Below are positions 1-6,668 of a stretch of 35,773 nucleotides of DNA, in pieces. A program made the position numbers and the translations under genes. The notes beneath the pieces were generated by a model. The model searched no databases, was not told the DNA's origin, and saw only the letters and a list, made by a program, of their open reading frames with translations. This DNA comes from a virus. The stretch is from the IMG/VR virus record IMGVR_UViG_3300008259_004935, positions 1 to 35,773 of that record. One strand, 5' to 3'. The first letter of the stretch is position 1. The number at the start of each line of letters is the position of its first letter.

Positions 1-10
1 CTCGGTGCGG
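1..10. repeat. 10-bp terminal direct repeat, left copy
   Basis: The first ten bases, CTCGGTGCGG, are identical to the last ten bases of the window. Joining the ends with one copy removed keeps the large-terminase reading frame open, so the repeat is best read as the overlap of a circular or circularly permuted molecule. Ten bases is too short to be a typical packaged terminal redundancy, so it says nothing about the packaging mode. Confidence 0.8.
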
Positions 11-1035
11 CCGTCGCCTTGGTAGTGCCCGAGCGCGTAGACGCGGGCGTGCAGGCCGTGGCCGGAGACGGCGGAGAGGGTCGCGCGCTGGCGGCCCGGG
101 GCTGAGCCGTGGTCAATGCCGACCGCGAGACGTGCGCCAGGGCTGCCCCTGGTCGGCGCTACGAGGTGCGGGCCCCAGGCGCTGAAGTAGGCGCAATCGA
201 GGCGGGGGTGGCGCGAGCGGCCGAGGCGCATATCCGCCTCCATCGCGCTGAGGCCGGCCACCTGCTCCTCGATCTCGGTGGTGGTGATCCACGGCAGGTC
301 GGGCAGGAGCGAGCCGGGCGGGCGGCGGGGCGTCACGTTGTCGAGGGTCAGCTCGCCCTGGATCTCGCCGCAGAAGGGCACGGTTGGGTCGTCTACGAGC
401 TTCCAGAGGTAGCCCAGGTCTGCCTCTGTCCCGAGCGTGGGGGTGAAAGTCTGGTATAGGCGGCCGGCGCGGCCAAGGAGGCGCGGCCAAAGCTCGTTGT
501 ACACGTCTTCGGGGAGGGGCTCGTCTGTGATGACGACCTCGGCGCGGGGGCCGGCGAGGTTTTCCGCCCGGAAGGTGCCGCAGCGGAGCTCGCCGCCGCG
601 GCCCGGGCCGGCGATGATGTCGAAGACGGCGAGGCGCTGCCCCATCACGCGGCCACCCTCAAAGCGTAGGCCAGCACGGAACCAGCGCTTGTCAACGAAG
701 CGCCAGAGGTAGGCGAGAGTACTGCCGAGCTGCTGCCATGTGTTGCCTACGAGCATCACGGTTCGAGGCCCGGCGCCGCGCTGCCAGTGCAGTTGACCGG
801 CCAGGGCTCGGCGCGTGATCTCGGCGATCACGAGGCTCTTTCCGATGCCGTTCGCGCCCCATGCGACGGTGTGCTTGTAGGGCGAGGCAATGACCGACCG
901 CTGCCAGTCGGTCAGGTGCTCAGGGGGGTCGCCCCGGATGGCGAAGCGGCTGAGGCGCTGGTCTTCGAGGAGGGCGCGCAGGGGAGCCTCGTCCTCGCCG
1001 TCGTCGTGGTCGGCGGGCAGGGCGTCGGGGGTCAC
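1..1035 (-). CDS. terL: Terminase large subunit, N-terminal part (ATPase and start of nuclease); continues at the right end of the window
   Basis: This gene encodes the DNA-packaging motor ATPase/nuclease that cuts phage DNA and drives it into the prohead. The 345 residues here start at a GTG that overlaps the stop of the upstream gene (GTGA). A Walker A motif GANGIGKS is at residues 60-67 and a Walker B motif VVIT-DE at 167-172. The first acidic residue of the RNase-H-like nuclease is D308 in VGIDHG. The frame runs off the window open at position 1 and continues without a shift at 35763, giving 489 residues in total, a normal length for the family. The gene is split only by where the molecule was opened; it is not broken. 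It lies between the small-terminase candidate and the portal gene, the usual order. Confidence in the function is high. Confidence 0.93.
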   Translation of the reverse strand, partial: MTPDALPADHDDGEDEAPLRALLEDQRLSRFAIRGDPPEHLTDWQRSVIASPYKHTVAWGANGIGKSLVIAEITRRALAGQLHWQRGAGPRTVMLVGNTWQQLGSTLAYLWRFVDKRWFRAGLRFEGGRVMGQRLAVFDIIAGPGRGGELRCGTFRAENLAGPRAEVVITDEPLPEDVYNELWPRLLGRAGRLYQTFTPTLGTEADLGYLWKLVDDPTVPFCGEIQGELTLDNVTPRRPPGSLLPDLPWITTTEIEEQVAGLSAMEADMRLGRSRHPRLDCAYFSAWGPHLVAPTRGSPGARLAVGIDHGSAPGRQRATLSAVSGHGLHARVYALGHYQGDGRTE

Positions 1036-1598
1036 CGCTTGGCCTGCTCGATCGTGAGGCGGCCGGCGTCGTCACGGCCGAGGCGGTAGCCGGTGCGGCC
1101 GAGCCACTCCTCAACGTAGAGGTCGAGGTCGGGGAGGCGGGCGGCTCTCGCGTCGGCGATCACGCGCTGGCGCCACTCTTCGGGGCTCACGTCTTCGGGG
1201 CTGGCGCTCGCCATCGCGTTGCGGGCGGCCTCGGCTTCGAGCTCTGCCAGCTTGAGATCGTGCTCCATGTCGCGCACGGCGGTCCAGCTCGCATCGGCGC
1301 GGGCCAGGGCGATCGTGATGCGGAGCCGGTCGATCCGGCTGGCGCCGGGCGGGATCGCGGCCAGGGCCTGGACGCGGGCCAGGTCCGCCTGCAGGCGGAG
1401 GATGGTTGAGACGAACTTGTGGGCGCTGGCCAGGTCGCCCACAGATTGGGCGTCGGCGAGCTGCTCCTCGCAGACGGCGATGTCGATGGCCAGACGCTCG
1501 GCGGGGGGCATGGCGCAGCGGCGGAGGGCTCTGGCGGCCTTCTTGGCGACCAAGTCAGGATCTGGCGGCGGCAGCGGCTTCTTCGGCGGCCTCGGCAT
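1032..1598 (-). CDS. Probable terminase small subunit or packaging-associated protein
   Basis: A 188-residue protein directly upstream of terL, sharing a GTGA overlap with it. The start chosen is ATG at 1598, with GAGGA about nine bases upstream; earlier in-frame starts lack a ribosome site. The N-terminus is rich in proline and lysine (MPRPPKKPLPPPDPD). The middle is a long helical, Ala/Glu/Arg-rich segment, and the C-terminal part has EEWL and basic residues. No helix-turn-helix could be assigned by eye. The call of small terminase rests mainly on position and size, since small terminases usually precede terL. It is the first gene of the long leftward late operon, so its upstream region should hold the late promoter. 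It could instead be an unrelated early-late protein. Confidence 0.5.
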   Translation of the reverse strand: MPRPPKKPLPPPDPDLVAKKAARALRRCAMPPAERLAIDIAVCEEQLADAQSVGDLASAHKFVSTILRLQADLARVQALAAIPPGASRIDRLRITIALARADASWTAVRDMEHDLKLAELEAEAARNAMASASPEDVSPEEWRQRVIADARAARLPDLDLYVEEWLGRTGYRLGRDDAGRLTIEQAKR

Positions 1599-1727
1599 GG
1601 GCGGTGTCCTCGGCGAGCAGGATAGCCCGAATTTGCCTTTCCTACCCTTTGGGGGGTGCGCAAGGCGACAACAACACACCTACCCACCCCACCCCACCCC
1701 CGGGGGGGGCATCAAAAGGCCGAACCC
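1599..1727. promoter_or_regulatory. Divergent intergenic region between late operon and lipoprotein gene
   Basis: This 129-bp spacer separates the first gene of the leftward late operon from a rightward lipoprotein gene, so it must hold promoters for both directions. It contains TTGCCTTTCC (1633-1642), which recurs exactly at 13700-13709 upstream of the other leftward operon, followed by CTACCC (1642-1647), also repeated there. A C-rich run grading into G-rich (1684-1710) follows. No clear sigma-70 boxes were found in either direction, so an activator-dependent or phage-specific promoter is possible. Confidence 0.35.
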
Positions 1728-1991
1728 ATGCGAACCCTCACCCTCATCCTCGCTCTTACCTCTTGCGCACCCGCGACAGACAGCGCCGACACCATCGACC
1801 AGCCCAACGCCTACCCTCTCGTCGTCATCTACCCCGACACCATCGAAGCCCCCGTGCTTCCTCCCTGCACCGTGCTGATCTGCTACGCCAACCAGTGCAG
1901 CCCCTCGCTTGACTACACTATCTCCACGGCCGGCCTCCTCACCGTCACCCCGCCCGACTCCTCTACGGCTCAGGTGTGGTGCATCGAATAG
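1728..1991 (+). CDS. Small cysteine-containing lipoprotein
   Basis: The 87-residue product starts with a short signal sequence (MRTLTLILAL) ending in the lipobox LTSC, so Cys13 would be lipidated and the protein anchored to a membrane facing outward. The mature part is acidic to neutral, with proline- and threonine-rich stretches and four more cysteines (about 47, 52, 57 and 85) that could form two disulfides. The ATG at 1728 was chosen because it begins the signal peptide; an upstream in-frame ATG would bury it. No strong ribosome site is visible. The gene stands alone, flanked by a divergent promoter region and its own terminator, as is typical of a phage moron. It could be a superinfection-exclusion lipoprotein or an outer-membrane spanin; sequence alone does not decide. 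Confidence 0.7.
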   Translation: MRTLTLILALTSCAPATDSADTIDQPNAYPLVVIYPDTIEAPVLPPCTVLICYANQCSPSLDYTISTAGLLTVTPPDSSTAQVWCIE

Positions 1992-2016
1992 CCACCCAAC
2001 CACACCCCGCAGAATC

Positions 2017-2052
2017 GCCCAGCTTGCCACGCGCAACGCTGGGCATTTTTTT
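2017..2052 (+). terminator. Rho-independent terminator after the lipoprotein gene
   Basis: GCCCAGC (2017-2023) pairs with GCTGGGC (2038-2044). The stem is extended inward by TTGC (2024-2027) with GCAA (2033-2036) across a single bulged C, leaving a 5-base loop. Seven T residues follow at 2046-2052. This is a textbook intrinsic terminator 26 bases past the lipoprotein stop and makes that gene a separate transcript. Confidence 0.9.
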
Positions 2053-2319
2053 ACAGTCGCACCTTGACCTTCCCTGAGAAGCTGCACAACGCCGCCACAC
2101 CTCTCCGCCCACGAATGCCAGACTCCTAAACGAAGCAGGGCAGCGCTGGCCAACTCTCGGCGTACCACCTGCGTTCTAATGTCGACTCGCCTTACTACTC
2201 TTATAATTTCTCTCGCATGGGATAGGATTAAAACTTGTATCTACGTTCAAAGCCTGCTATACCTTCTCACCCTATCGGCCAGACCGATTACCCCCTCAAC
2301 ACCACCAAAGGAGGCCCCA
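2053..2319 (+). promoter_or_regulatory. Early promoter region with operator-like palindrome, upstream of HTH gene
   Basis: This 267-bp spacer is visibly richer in A and T than its surroundings. The best promoter is TTGTAT (2235-2240), 17 bp, then TATACC (2258-2263). Just downstream lies a palindrome, ATCGG-5-CCGAT (2274-2278 / 2284-2288), well placed for repression by a dimeric regulator. A second possible -10 box, TATAAT (2202-2207), has no good -35. The downstream gene has an ideal AAAGGAGG ribosome site and encodes an HTH protein, so autoregulation is plausible. The first 100 bases hold nothing I recognise. Confidence 0.5.
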
Positions 2320-2997
2320 ATGCCACCGACAACGAAGTGGCCACCGGACAAACCGACGAACACGGCAGGCCGCACAGCTCTTGACGTTGCGGTCTCATCC
2401 GACACCACAGGGCTGCCCGGCCTCAAGGCCCAGGTAGCCAGGGCTGCCGGGGTGCAGCCCACCCAGCTCTCCCTCGCCTTGCGTGGAGGTCGCCCCCTCA
2501 CCAACGCCCAATACTTGGCGATCGGGCTGTACTTCACCCGCGCCAAGGGCATCCCCTGGGCAAACGGCCCGTTCTTCCTCATGGACCGCAGCCGCCTCTC
2601 AGGCTGCGGGATCGCCGTGGAGCACGTCGGCGGAGACCACCCGGACCTCGCCACCCACATCGCGGTGCAACTCGCCGCCCTCCCTGTCGACGGCCGCACC
2701 GCAGAGGCAGTCCTGGCCGCCGTTCACGCCGGCCTCTACGCCTACCGTGGCGAATGGCACGCTTGGCACCCCAGCTCACCCCCCATCGTAGCCGCTGCAA
2801 TCGCCGAGCTTGCTCAGGCCATGGGCTACCTACACACCGCCCACGCCGCCAAGACCGCCGAGCGGCTCGTGCACCTCTTCATAGCCGCACACAAGCCCAG
2901 CACCTGGGCCGAGCTGCGCGGCCTCTTCGAGCGAGCCATCGACCGCTTCGAGCACCCCACCCAAAGCCACCGCCAGGACCAGGAGCCCACCCCATGA
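2320..2997 (+). CDS. Helix-turn-helix protein, possible phage regulator
   Basis: A 225-residue protein starting at ATG 2320, five bases after AAAGGAGG. Residues about 34-60 (LKAQVARAAGVQPTQLSLAL) read as a Cro/C1-type helix-turn-helix: helix, AGV turn, QPTQLSLAL recognition helix. The rest (residues 80-225) is mainly helical and has no recognised domain. It lacks a visible LexA/CI-type peptidase motif. It opens a rightward set of four genes joined by ATGA overlaps, and the palindrome upstream at 2274-2288 could be its own operator. It may control early or late timing; with no integrase in the genome, a lysogeny role is not supported. DNA binding is inferred from one motif, so the role is uncertain. 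Confidence 0.65.
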   Translation: MPPTTKWPPDKPTNTAGRTALDVAVSSDTTGLPGLKAQVARAAGVQPTQLSLALRGGRPLTNAQYLAIGLYFTRAKGIPWANGPFFLMDRSRLSGCGIAVEHVGGDHPDLATHIAVQLAALPVDGRTAEAVLAAVHAGLYAYRGEWHAWHPSSPPIVAAAIAELAQAMGYLHTAHAAKTAERLVHLFIAAHKPSTWAELRGLFERAIDRFEHPTQSHRQDQEPTP

Positions 2998-3476
2998 CCC
3001 GCCCGCTTCGCGCCCTCACCCTCTGGCCCGAATGGGCCTGGGCGATCACCGCCCTGGGCAAAGACGTGGAGAACCGCGACTGGAAGCCCAGCCGCACCAT
3101 CCTGGCCCCCGGCGACTGGCTCGCCATTCACGCCGGCGCCGTCATGGGCGGCGGCAACCCGAGCCGCAAGGCCGCCGAGGCCGCGCTGCAAAAGGTCGCC
3201 GAGGCCTACTGCTTCGCTACGGGCTTCAAGCCCCTGCCCGAACTCACCACCAAGCCCACCCCTTCCGCGATCGTCGCCCTCGTCCGCTACACCGGCGCCG
3301 ACGGCGCCAACCCCAGCGGCTGGGCAGTCCCCGGCGCCTACCACTGGCGGTGGGACCGGATGCTCGTCCTGCCCACCCCCATCTCCTGCCGCGGCGAGCG
3401 CGACCTATGGCCCGTCCCCAAGGCCCTCGTCTCGCAGCTTGCGCCTCACCTGCCATCGAAGGAGCTTGCCCCATGA
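2994..3476 (+). CDS. ASCH-domain-like protein
   Basis: The 160-residue protein overlaps the previous gene by ATGA at 2994, with AGGAG ten bases upstream. Near the N-terminus it has the signature of ASCH/PUA-like folds: LTLWPEWAWAI (8-18), GKDVENRDW (22-30) and GDWLAIHAG (40-48). Later it has SAIVALVRYTG and WRWDRMLVL, the expected beta strands. ASCH proteins bind RNA or modified nucleotides; some act as nucleases or amidohydrolases and many are phage encoded. It may affect host RNA or modified bases, but no specific substrate can be read from the sequence. It lies in the middle of the early rightward operon. Confidence 0.7.
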   Translation: MTRPLRALTLWPEWAWAITALGKDVENRDWKPSRTILAPGDWLAIHAGAVMGGGNPSRKAAEAALQKVAEAYCFATGFKPLPELTTKPTPSAIVALVRYTGADGANPSGWAVPGAYHWRWDRMLVLPTPISCRGERDLWPVPKALVSQLAPHLPSKELAP

Positions 3477-3958
3477 ACCACGAACACACCGACGCCGCCC
3501 AGGCCGAAGCCCTCGGCCGCCTCCTCTCCGCCCGCACCGCCACCCCCATCCCGCCCGCCCGCCTCCTCTACCGCCCCGCCGCAGCCCCCAAAAGCCGCTG
3601 GGAGCTGCACCTCCCCAACGGCGCCGCCTACCCGCGCGCCACCTTCGCCGACGCCTTCGCGGTCGCCGCCGCCCTCGATCTCAACCTCGACCTCACCATG
3701 TCCCCGGCCGCCACCACCGCCGCCCGGACAGAGCTGGTCAACGCCACGCGCCTCGCCCACATCGACGAAGAGCCGGCCCGCTGGCTGGTTTCCACGCCTG
3801 CCCACGCGGACGCCTACACCCTGGACGCCGAGCAAGCCCTCCTGCACGCCGCCCAGCGTGGCGCCGCGGTCATCATGTCGCCGGAGACCGCGCTGGAGCT
3901 CTGGCGCGCCCTTGCGTTGACCCGCCTACCCAGCCTCACCTCGGAGCCCACCCCATGA
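3473..3958 (+). CDS. Hypothetical early-operon protein
   Basis: A 161-residue protein of unknown function, starting at ATG 3473 in an ATGA overlap with the ASCH gene and preceded by AAGGAG. It begins acidic and Ala-rich, has a segment KSRWELHLPNGAAYPRATFAD near residues 40-60, and ends in an Ala/Leu-rich helical region. No signal peptide, membrane segment, zinc site or catalytic motif is visible. Tight coupling to both neighbours shows it is expressed with the HTH and ASCH genes. Confidence 0.65.
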   Translation: MNHEHTDAAQAEALGRLLSARTATPIPPARLLYRPAAAPKSRWELHLPNGAAYPRATFADAFAVAAALDLNLDLTMSPAATTAARTELVNATRLAHIDEEPARWLVSTPAHADAYTLDAEQALLHAAQRGAAVIMSPETALELWRALALTRLPSLTSEPTP

Positions 3959-4290
3959 ACCCTCCCCAGCCCGAGCACCTCCTGCCCTTCCTGCTCCTGC
4001 TTCTGGCCGGCTGCCTGATCTTTCGGTTCGCCCACCGCCCCAACGAGGCCACCAGCCGCGACATCACGATCGACGTGCCCCGCTACGGCTCCGGCTTCAC
4101 GATCCGCGCCACCAACGCGCCGATCCGCCGTCACCAGGGCGCCGGCATCACCCAGATCTCGATCATCCTCGCCGCCATCGCCAACGCGCGCGAGAGCGGC
4201 GGCGAGGTCACCATCACCGAGGCCGCCGCAACCCGGCTGCGATTGACCGCGAGCCCGCACGTCCTGCGCCTGTTGGACATCGACCCCTAA
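3955..4290 (+). CDS. Small protein with one N-terminal membrane segment
   Basis: A 111-residue protein starting in an ATGA overlap at 3955. Residues 9-24 (LLPFLLLLLAGCLIFR) form a single hydrophobic membrane anchor, with HRPNEATSR behind it. The soluble part has beta-rich stretches (DITIDVPRYGSGFTIRATNA, then ISIILAAIANAR, GGEVTITEAAATRLRL). The segment LLAGC resembles a lipobox but lies deep in the hydrophobic run, so a plain anchor is more likely. It is the last gene of the early operon before the first copy of the repeated promoter. Function unknown. Confidence 0.6.
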   Translation: MNPPQPEHLLPFLLLLLAGCLIFRFAHRPNEATSRDITIDVPRYGSGFTIRATNAPIRRHQGAGITQISIILAAIANARESGGEVTITEAAATRLRLTASPHVLRLLDIDP

Positions 4291-4345
4291 CTATTCCCGG
4301 CCGGTGTGTTGACGGCGTGCATACCGGCCGATAATAGGAAAGCAC
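4291..4345 (+). promoter_or_regulatory. Repeated promoter-operator cassette, copy 1
   Basis: CTATT (4291-4295) is followed by CGGCCGG (4298-4304), -35 TTGACG (4309-4314), a 15-bp spacer, CCGGCCG (4324-4330) and -10 GATAAT (4330-4335), then AGGAAAGCACC. The two GC arms are exact reverse complements with 19 bp between them, so the -35 box lies inside the inverted repeat and the second arm touches the -10. The same arrangement occurs at 16142-16196 and 18696-18753. The 15-bp spacer is short for sigma-70, which suggests activator or repressor control through the arms. It drives the 66-residue gene at 4362. Confidence 0.85.
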
Positions 4346-4361
4346 CAACTGGAGCCACACC

Positions 4362-4562
4362 ATGACCCCCGATCCCGCCCTTGTCGCCGCGTGGTTTGCC
4401 CGCCCCGCCGCCGTCCGCGACTACTTCGCCGAGAACGTCGCCGACACCATCGGAGAGACCGAAGCCGAGCGCATCGGCTACGGCTCCGATGATCCCGCCC
4501 TCGTCGCCGCTTGGGCGGCCTACTGCGAAGCCGACGTGCGCGACAACGGGGCCGCCCAATGA
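4362..4562 (+). CDS. Small orphan protein behind promoter cassette 1, with internal duplication
   Basis: A 66-residue acidic protein starting at ATG 4362, with GGAG ten bases upstream. The peptide DPALVAAW occurs at residues 4-11 and again at 44-51. The DNA of the two copies (4371-4394 and 4491-4514) differs at only two of 24 positions, so the protein arose by a fairly recent internal duplication. No domain, membrane segment or cysteine pair is seen. It is the first of three similarly sized, otherwise unrelated proteins (66, 68 and 72 residues) each placed right behind the repeated promoter, so it probably acts early in infection. It is coupled to the next gene by ATGA. Confidence 0.75.
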   Translation: MTPDPALVAAWFARPAAVRDYFAENVADTIGETEAERIGYGSDDPALVAAWAAYCEADVRDNGAAQ

Positions 4563-4954
4563 GCGCCCCGCTCGCCCACCTCTCCGAGGCCGCCCTGAAG
4601 CTCTACGCCCGCCTCAACGGCCCGGAGGTCTGCACCACGTCCTCAGCGAAGCGCCACCGCGCGCTCTGGGCCATCGGTCAGACGCCCGACCCAGTGCTGC
4701 TGCGCCTCCTCGTGCTGCACCACGCCGAGCCCGCCCACCTCGCCCTCCTGACCACCCCGGCCGACGCCCTCACCCACTGGGCCGCCGACCCCATCACCGG
4801 AAGGCAGGGCCGCAGGCTCAGCGAGCAGGCCCTGCTGCTGCTGCAAGGCCTGCACATGATTGGCGCCACAGAGCAGCCCCTGCACACATTACCGCTCGTG
4901 TACCAGCCAGATCCGCCCCCGGTCTACTCCGACGCCCCGCTGCCCAACCTGTAA
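4559..4954 (+). CDS. Hypothetical protein, Leu/Ala-rich
   Basis: A 131-residue protein starting at ATG 4559, in an ATGA overlap with the previous gene. It is mostly helical by composition (LSEAALKLYARL, DPVLLRLLVLHHAEPAHLALL, LSEQALLLLQGLHMIG) and has a proline-rich tail (YQPDPPPVYSDAPLPNL). The residues LYARLNGPEVCTTSSAKRH may form a small DNA-binding winged region, but this is a guess. Its stop codon lies inside a perfect 11-bp hairpin, and an intrinsic terminator follows. No family recognised. Confidence 0.65.
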   Translation: MSAPLAHLSEAALKLYARLNGPEVCTTSSAKRHRALWAIGQTPDPVLLRLLVLHHAEPAHLALLTTPADALTHWAADPITGRQGRRLSEQALLLLQGLHMIGATEQPLHTLPLVYQPDPPPVYSDAPLPNL

Positions 4955-4970
4955 GCAGGGCTTACAGGTT
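4946..4970 (+). terminator. Perfect 11-bp hairpin over the stop codon
   Basis: AACCTGTAAGC (4946-4956) and GCTTACAGGTT (4960-4970) are exact reverse complements around a 3-base loop. The stop codon TAA (4952-4954) is inside the left arm. No T run follows, so it is not a canonical terminator by itself. It may protect the mRNA 3' end or act with the terminator 15 bases downstream. Confidence 0.5.
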
Positions 4971-4984
4971 CGCCCCAACGCAAA

Positions 4985-5012
4985 GAGCCCCGGACCTTCC
5001 GATCCGGGGCTC
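4985..5012. terminator. Bidirectional terminator between convergent operons
   Basis: GAGCCCCGGA (4985-4994) pairs perfectly with TCCGGGGCTC (5003-5012) around an 8-base loop. It separates the rightward early genes from the leftward endolysin gene, whose stop codon (5011-5013) overlaps the stem. An A run on the left (4982-4984) gives Us only for the leftward transcript; on the right there is no T run. It probably serves both directions, more weakly rightward. Confidence 0.7.
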
Positions 5013-5577
5013 AGCTACGTTCCCCCAACCACGCCGCGATCCCCCTCGCCACCGCCTGGCCCACTGAGTCGAGCTGGCCGAGGAAGGCGAGCCGGCGGGG
5101 CCCATCGAGGAAGTAGGGCTCCAGGCACAGCGCCACGGCGCGCACCCCGGCGATGGTGGCGAAGGCCTCGGAGAAGTCGCCGTCGCGGGGCGCCCCGTTG
5201 GTGTCCGGCCGACAGGCGATGTCACGCGCCGCCCAAGGCAGGGCCCGGGTCATCTCGCCGGCGACGGCGCGAGCCAGCGCCGCGCCCTTCGCCGACCGAT
5301 GATCGAAGAAGATGGCCGCGTAGTCGCCGCCTCCGGCGTTGACGTGGCAGTTGAGGTACACGTCGGCACCCCAGCCGTCAGCCAGCGCCCAGTGCTCCGC
5401 GTAGCCGCCGCCCATCAGGGGCAGGCACTCCACGCCCAGCCGGCGCAGCTCCTGGTCCATCGCCAGGACGTAGCGCGCGGCGACCTCGACCTCCTCCCGC
5501 CCGCCGAAGGCGGCCCCCCGATCGCCCGCTTTGCTCGGCCGACCCGCGTGTCCGATCGTCAGCGCGACCCTGGCCAT
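5011..5577 (-). CDS. Endolysin, N-acetylmuramoyl-L-alanine amidase (Amidase_3 type)
   Basis: This 188-residue protein should cut the amide bond between MurNAc and the stem peptide of peptidoglycan at the end of infection. The zinc ligands and catalytic residue of Amidase_3 enzymes are visible: H10 in LTIGHAG, a Glu near 28-31 in GREEVEV, H78 in YLNCHVNAGG and E153 in LCLEPYFLDG. There is no signal peptide and no separate cell-wall-binding domain, so release would depend on a holin. The start at 5577 has AGGAGG six bases before it; the ATG at 5595 would overlap that ribosome site. Unusually, the gene ends the replication operon and lies far from the membrane-peptide cluster at 20.2-20.6 kb. 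Confidence 0.88.
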   Translation of the reverse strand: MARVALTIGHAGRPSKAGDRGAAFGGREEVEVAARYVLAMDQELRRLGVECLPLMGGGYAEHWALADGWGADVYLNCHVNAGGGDYAAIFFDHRSAKGAALARAVAGEMTRALPWAARDIACRPDTNGAPRDGDFSEAFATIAGVRAVALCLEPYFLDGPRRLAFLGQLDSVGQAVARGIAAWLGERS

Positions 5578-5622
5578 GTGTGCCTCCTGGCGCACCCGCG
5601 CGGCGCCGATGCTGGCGGAGGT

Positions 5623-6021
5623 CTACCGGAGCGGCGCGGCCAGGTCAAGCCGCGCCAAGACCGCCTCCTCGCTCCCACCCTCGCACACCAGCACCGCCCT
5701 CCCGCCCCGCCACCGCAGCGCCTGCCACCGCCCATCATAGGCCGTCCGCCGCGCCACCGTGATTGCCCCAGGCAGGTACAGGCACGCCCCGACCCTGCGC
5801 CAACCAAGGGGCAGCTCTGGCCGCGCTTCGACCTTCTCCACCACGTCGCGGCAAGCGGGAGGCGGCGTCTGCGCTACCTTTTCGGCCTCGACAGCGACCG
5901 CAGCCGCCCTCGGTGGAGCCGCAGGTGGAGGAGCCGCCGCCCTCGGTGGAGGAGCGGCCGCCGCCCTCCTTTCCGGCGCCGCGGTCGACCGCGCCCCGAA
6001 GAGCGACCCCTGGCCGCTCAT
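5623..6021 (-). CDS. Small protein with N-terminal QGSLF peptide and Ala/Pro linker
   Basis: A 132-residue protein starting in an ATGA overlap with the methyltransferase gene. It opens with MSGQGSLFG, where QGSLF fits the QxxLF pattern of peptides that dock on the bacterial sliding clamp. An alanine/proline-rich linker follows (residues about 10-45), then a compact C-terminal part from about 65 onward (LPLGWRRVGACLYLPGAITVARR, WRGGRAVLVCEGGSEEAVLARL) that looks like a small beta-alpha fold. No enzyme motif is seen. The clamp idea is inference from a short motif; the remaining function is unknown. Confidence 0.65.
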   Translation of the reverse strand: MSGQGSLFGARSTAAPERRAAAAPPPRAAAPPPAAPPRAAAVAVEAEKVAQTPPPACRDVVEKVEARPELPLGWRRVGACLYLPGAITVARRTAYDGRWQALRWRGGRAVLVCEGGSEEAVLARLDLAAPLR

Positions 6022-6668
6022 CGGCCACCCGTGAAGAGCCCGACCTGCGAAAGCGGCTCAGGCTCCCAGCCCAGGATCGTCCGAGTATCCCCGTGCGCCG
6101 TCCGCTGCCCCCACAGGATGCCCGCGGCGCCGAAGTTGTCGACGCCCCCGAGCATGTCGCCGCCCGGGCCCTCCCATTCCATGCGCCGCGCCGTGGTCAG
6201 GGTGCGCTCTGGCACCGCTCGCCGCCAGATCGGCACGCGCTTCACCCCTTCCATCGTCGTGATCCTGCACAGCAGGACAACGGCGGACACCCGACCCTCA
6301 AGCCACGCATCGGTCATGGCCAGGATCGCCTCGTTCATCAACGCGAAGGGCGGGTTTGTGCAGATGGCAACCCCGCACGCCTCTCGGATGGCCGCGAGCC
6401 CGTCACCGAGCACGGCCCGCCCATCGAGCACAGCGGGCGCCCCCTCGTCAAGGTCGACCCCGCGCGCAGACGTGGCCCCGACGGTCAGCGCGGCCCGGAG
6501 CCACACCCCGCCGCCGGCGAAGGGGTCGAGCACGTCGCGCCCTTCGATGGCGTGGCGCCACTCCTGGCACACGCCCAGCGCCACCGGCCAAGGCGTGTAG
6601 TATCTGTCCATGGGGTCACGGGCGCTCTTTCGGCCGGACCCTGCCGGCACGGTGCTCTTAGCTGCCAT
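6018..6668 (-). CDS. DNA N6-adenine methyltransferase
   Basis: The 216-residue protein has the motifs of a phage Dam-like adenine methyltransferase. YYTPWPVA (23-30) begins the SAM-binding part, DPFAGGG (48-54) is motif I, VDLDEGA (71-77) is the acidic motif II, and NPPF (105-108) is the catalytic motif IV. It would transfer a methyl group from S-adenosylmethionine to adenine in DNA, for instance to protect phage DNA from restriction or to mark it. No restriction enzyme is present, so it is a solitary enzyme. The start at ATG 6668 overlaps the upstream gene by 11 bp; longer N-terminal extensions read as Arg/Ser-rich shadow sequence. The C-terminus carries SQVGLFTGG, a second QxxLF peptide next to the one in the following gene. 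Confidence 0.87.
   Translation of the reverse strand: MAAKSTVPAGSGRKSARDPMDRYYTPWPVALGVCQEWRHAIEGRDVLDPFAGGGVWLRAALTVGATSARGVDLDEGAPAVLDGRAVLGDGLAAIREACGVAICTNPPFALMNEAILAMTDAWLEGRVSAVVLLCRITTMEGVKRVPIWRRAVPERTLTTARRMEWEGPGGDMLGGVDNFGAAGILWGQRTAHGDTRTILGWEPEPLSQVGLFTGGR

Noticed and set aside
1684-1710. C-rich tract changing to G-rich as a terminator or promoter
   Set aside because: The CCCCC-GGGGGGGG part can fold but has no loop of sense and no T run. It is better seen as a low-complexity part of the divergent spacer.
2179-2319. Upstream extension of the HTH protein from the ATG at 2179
   Set aside because: The added residues would cover the promoter and palindrome, and the ATG at 2320 has an ideal AAAGGAGG site at the proper distance.
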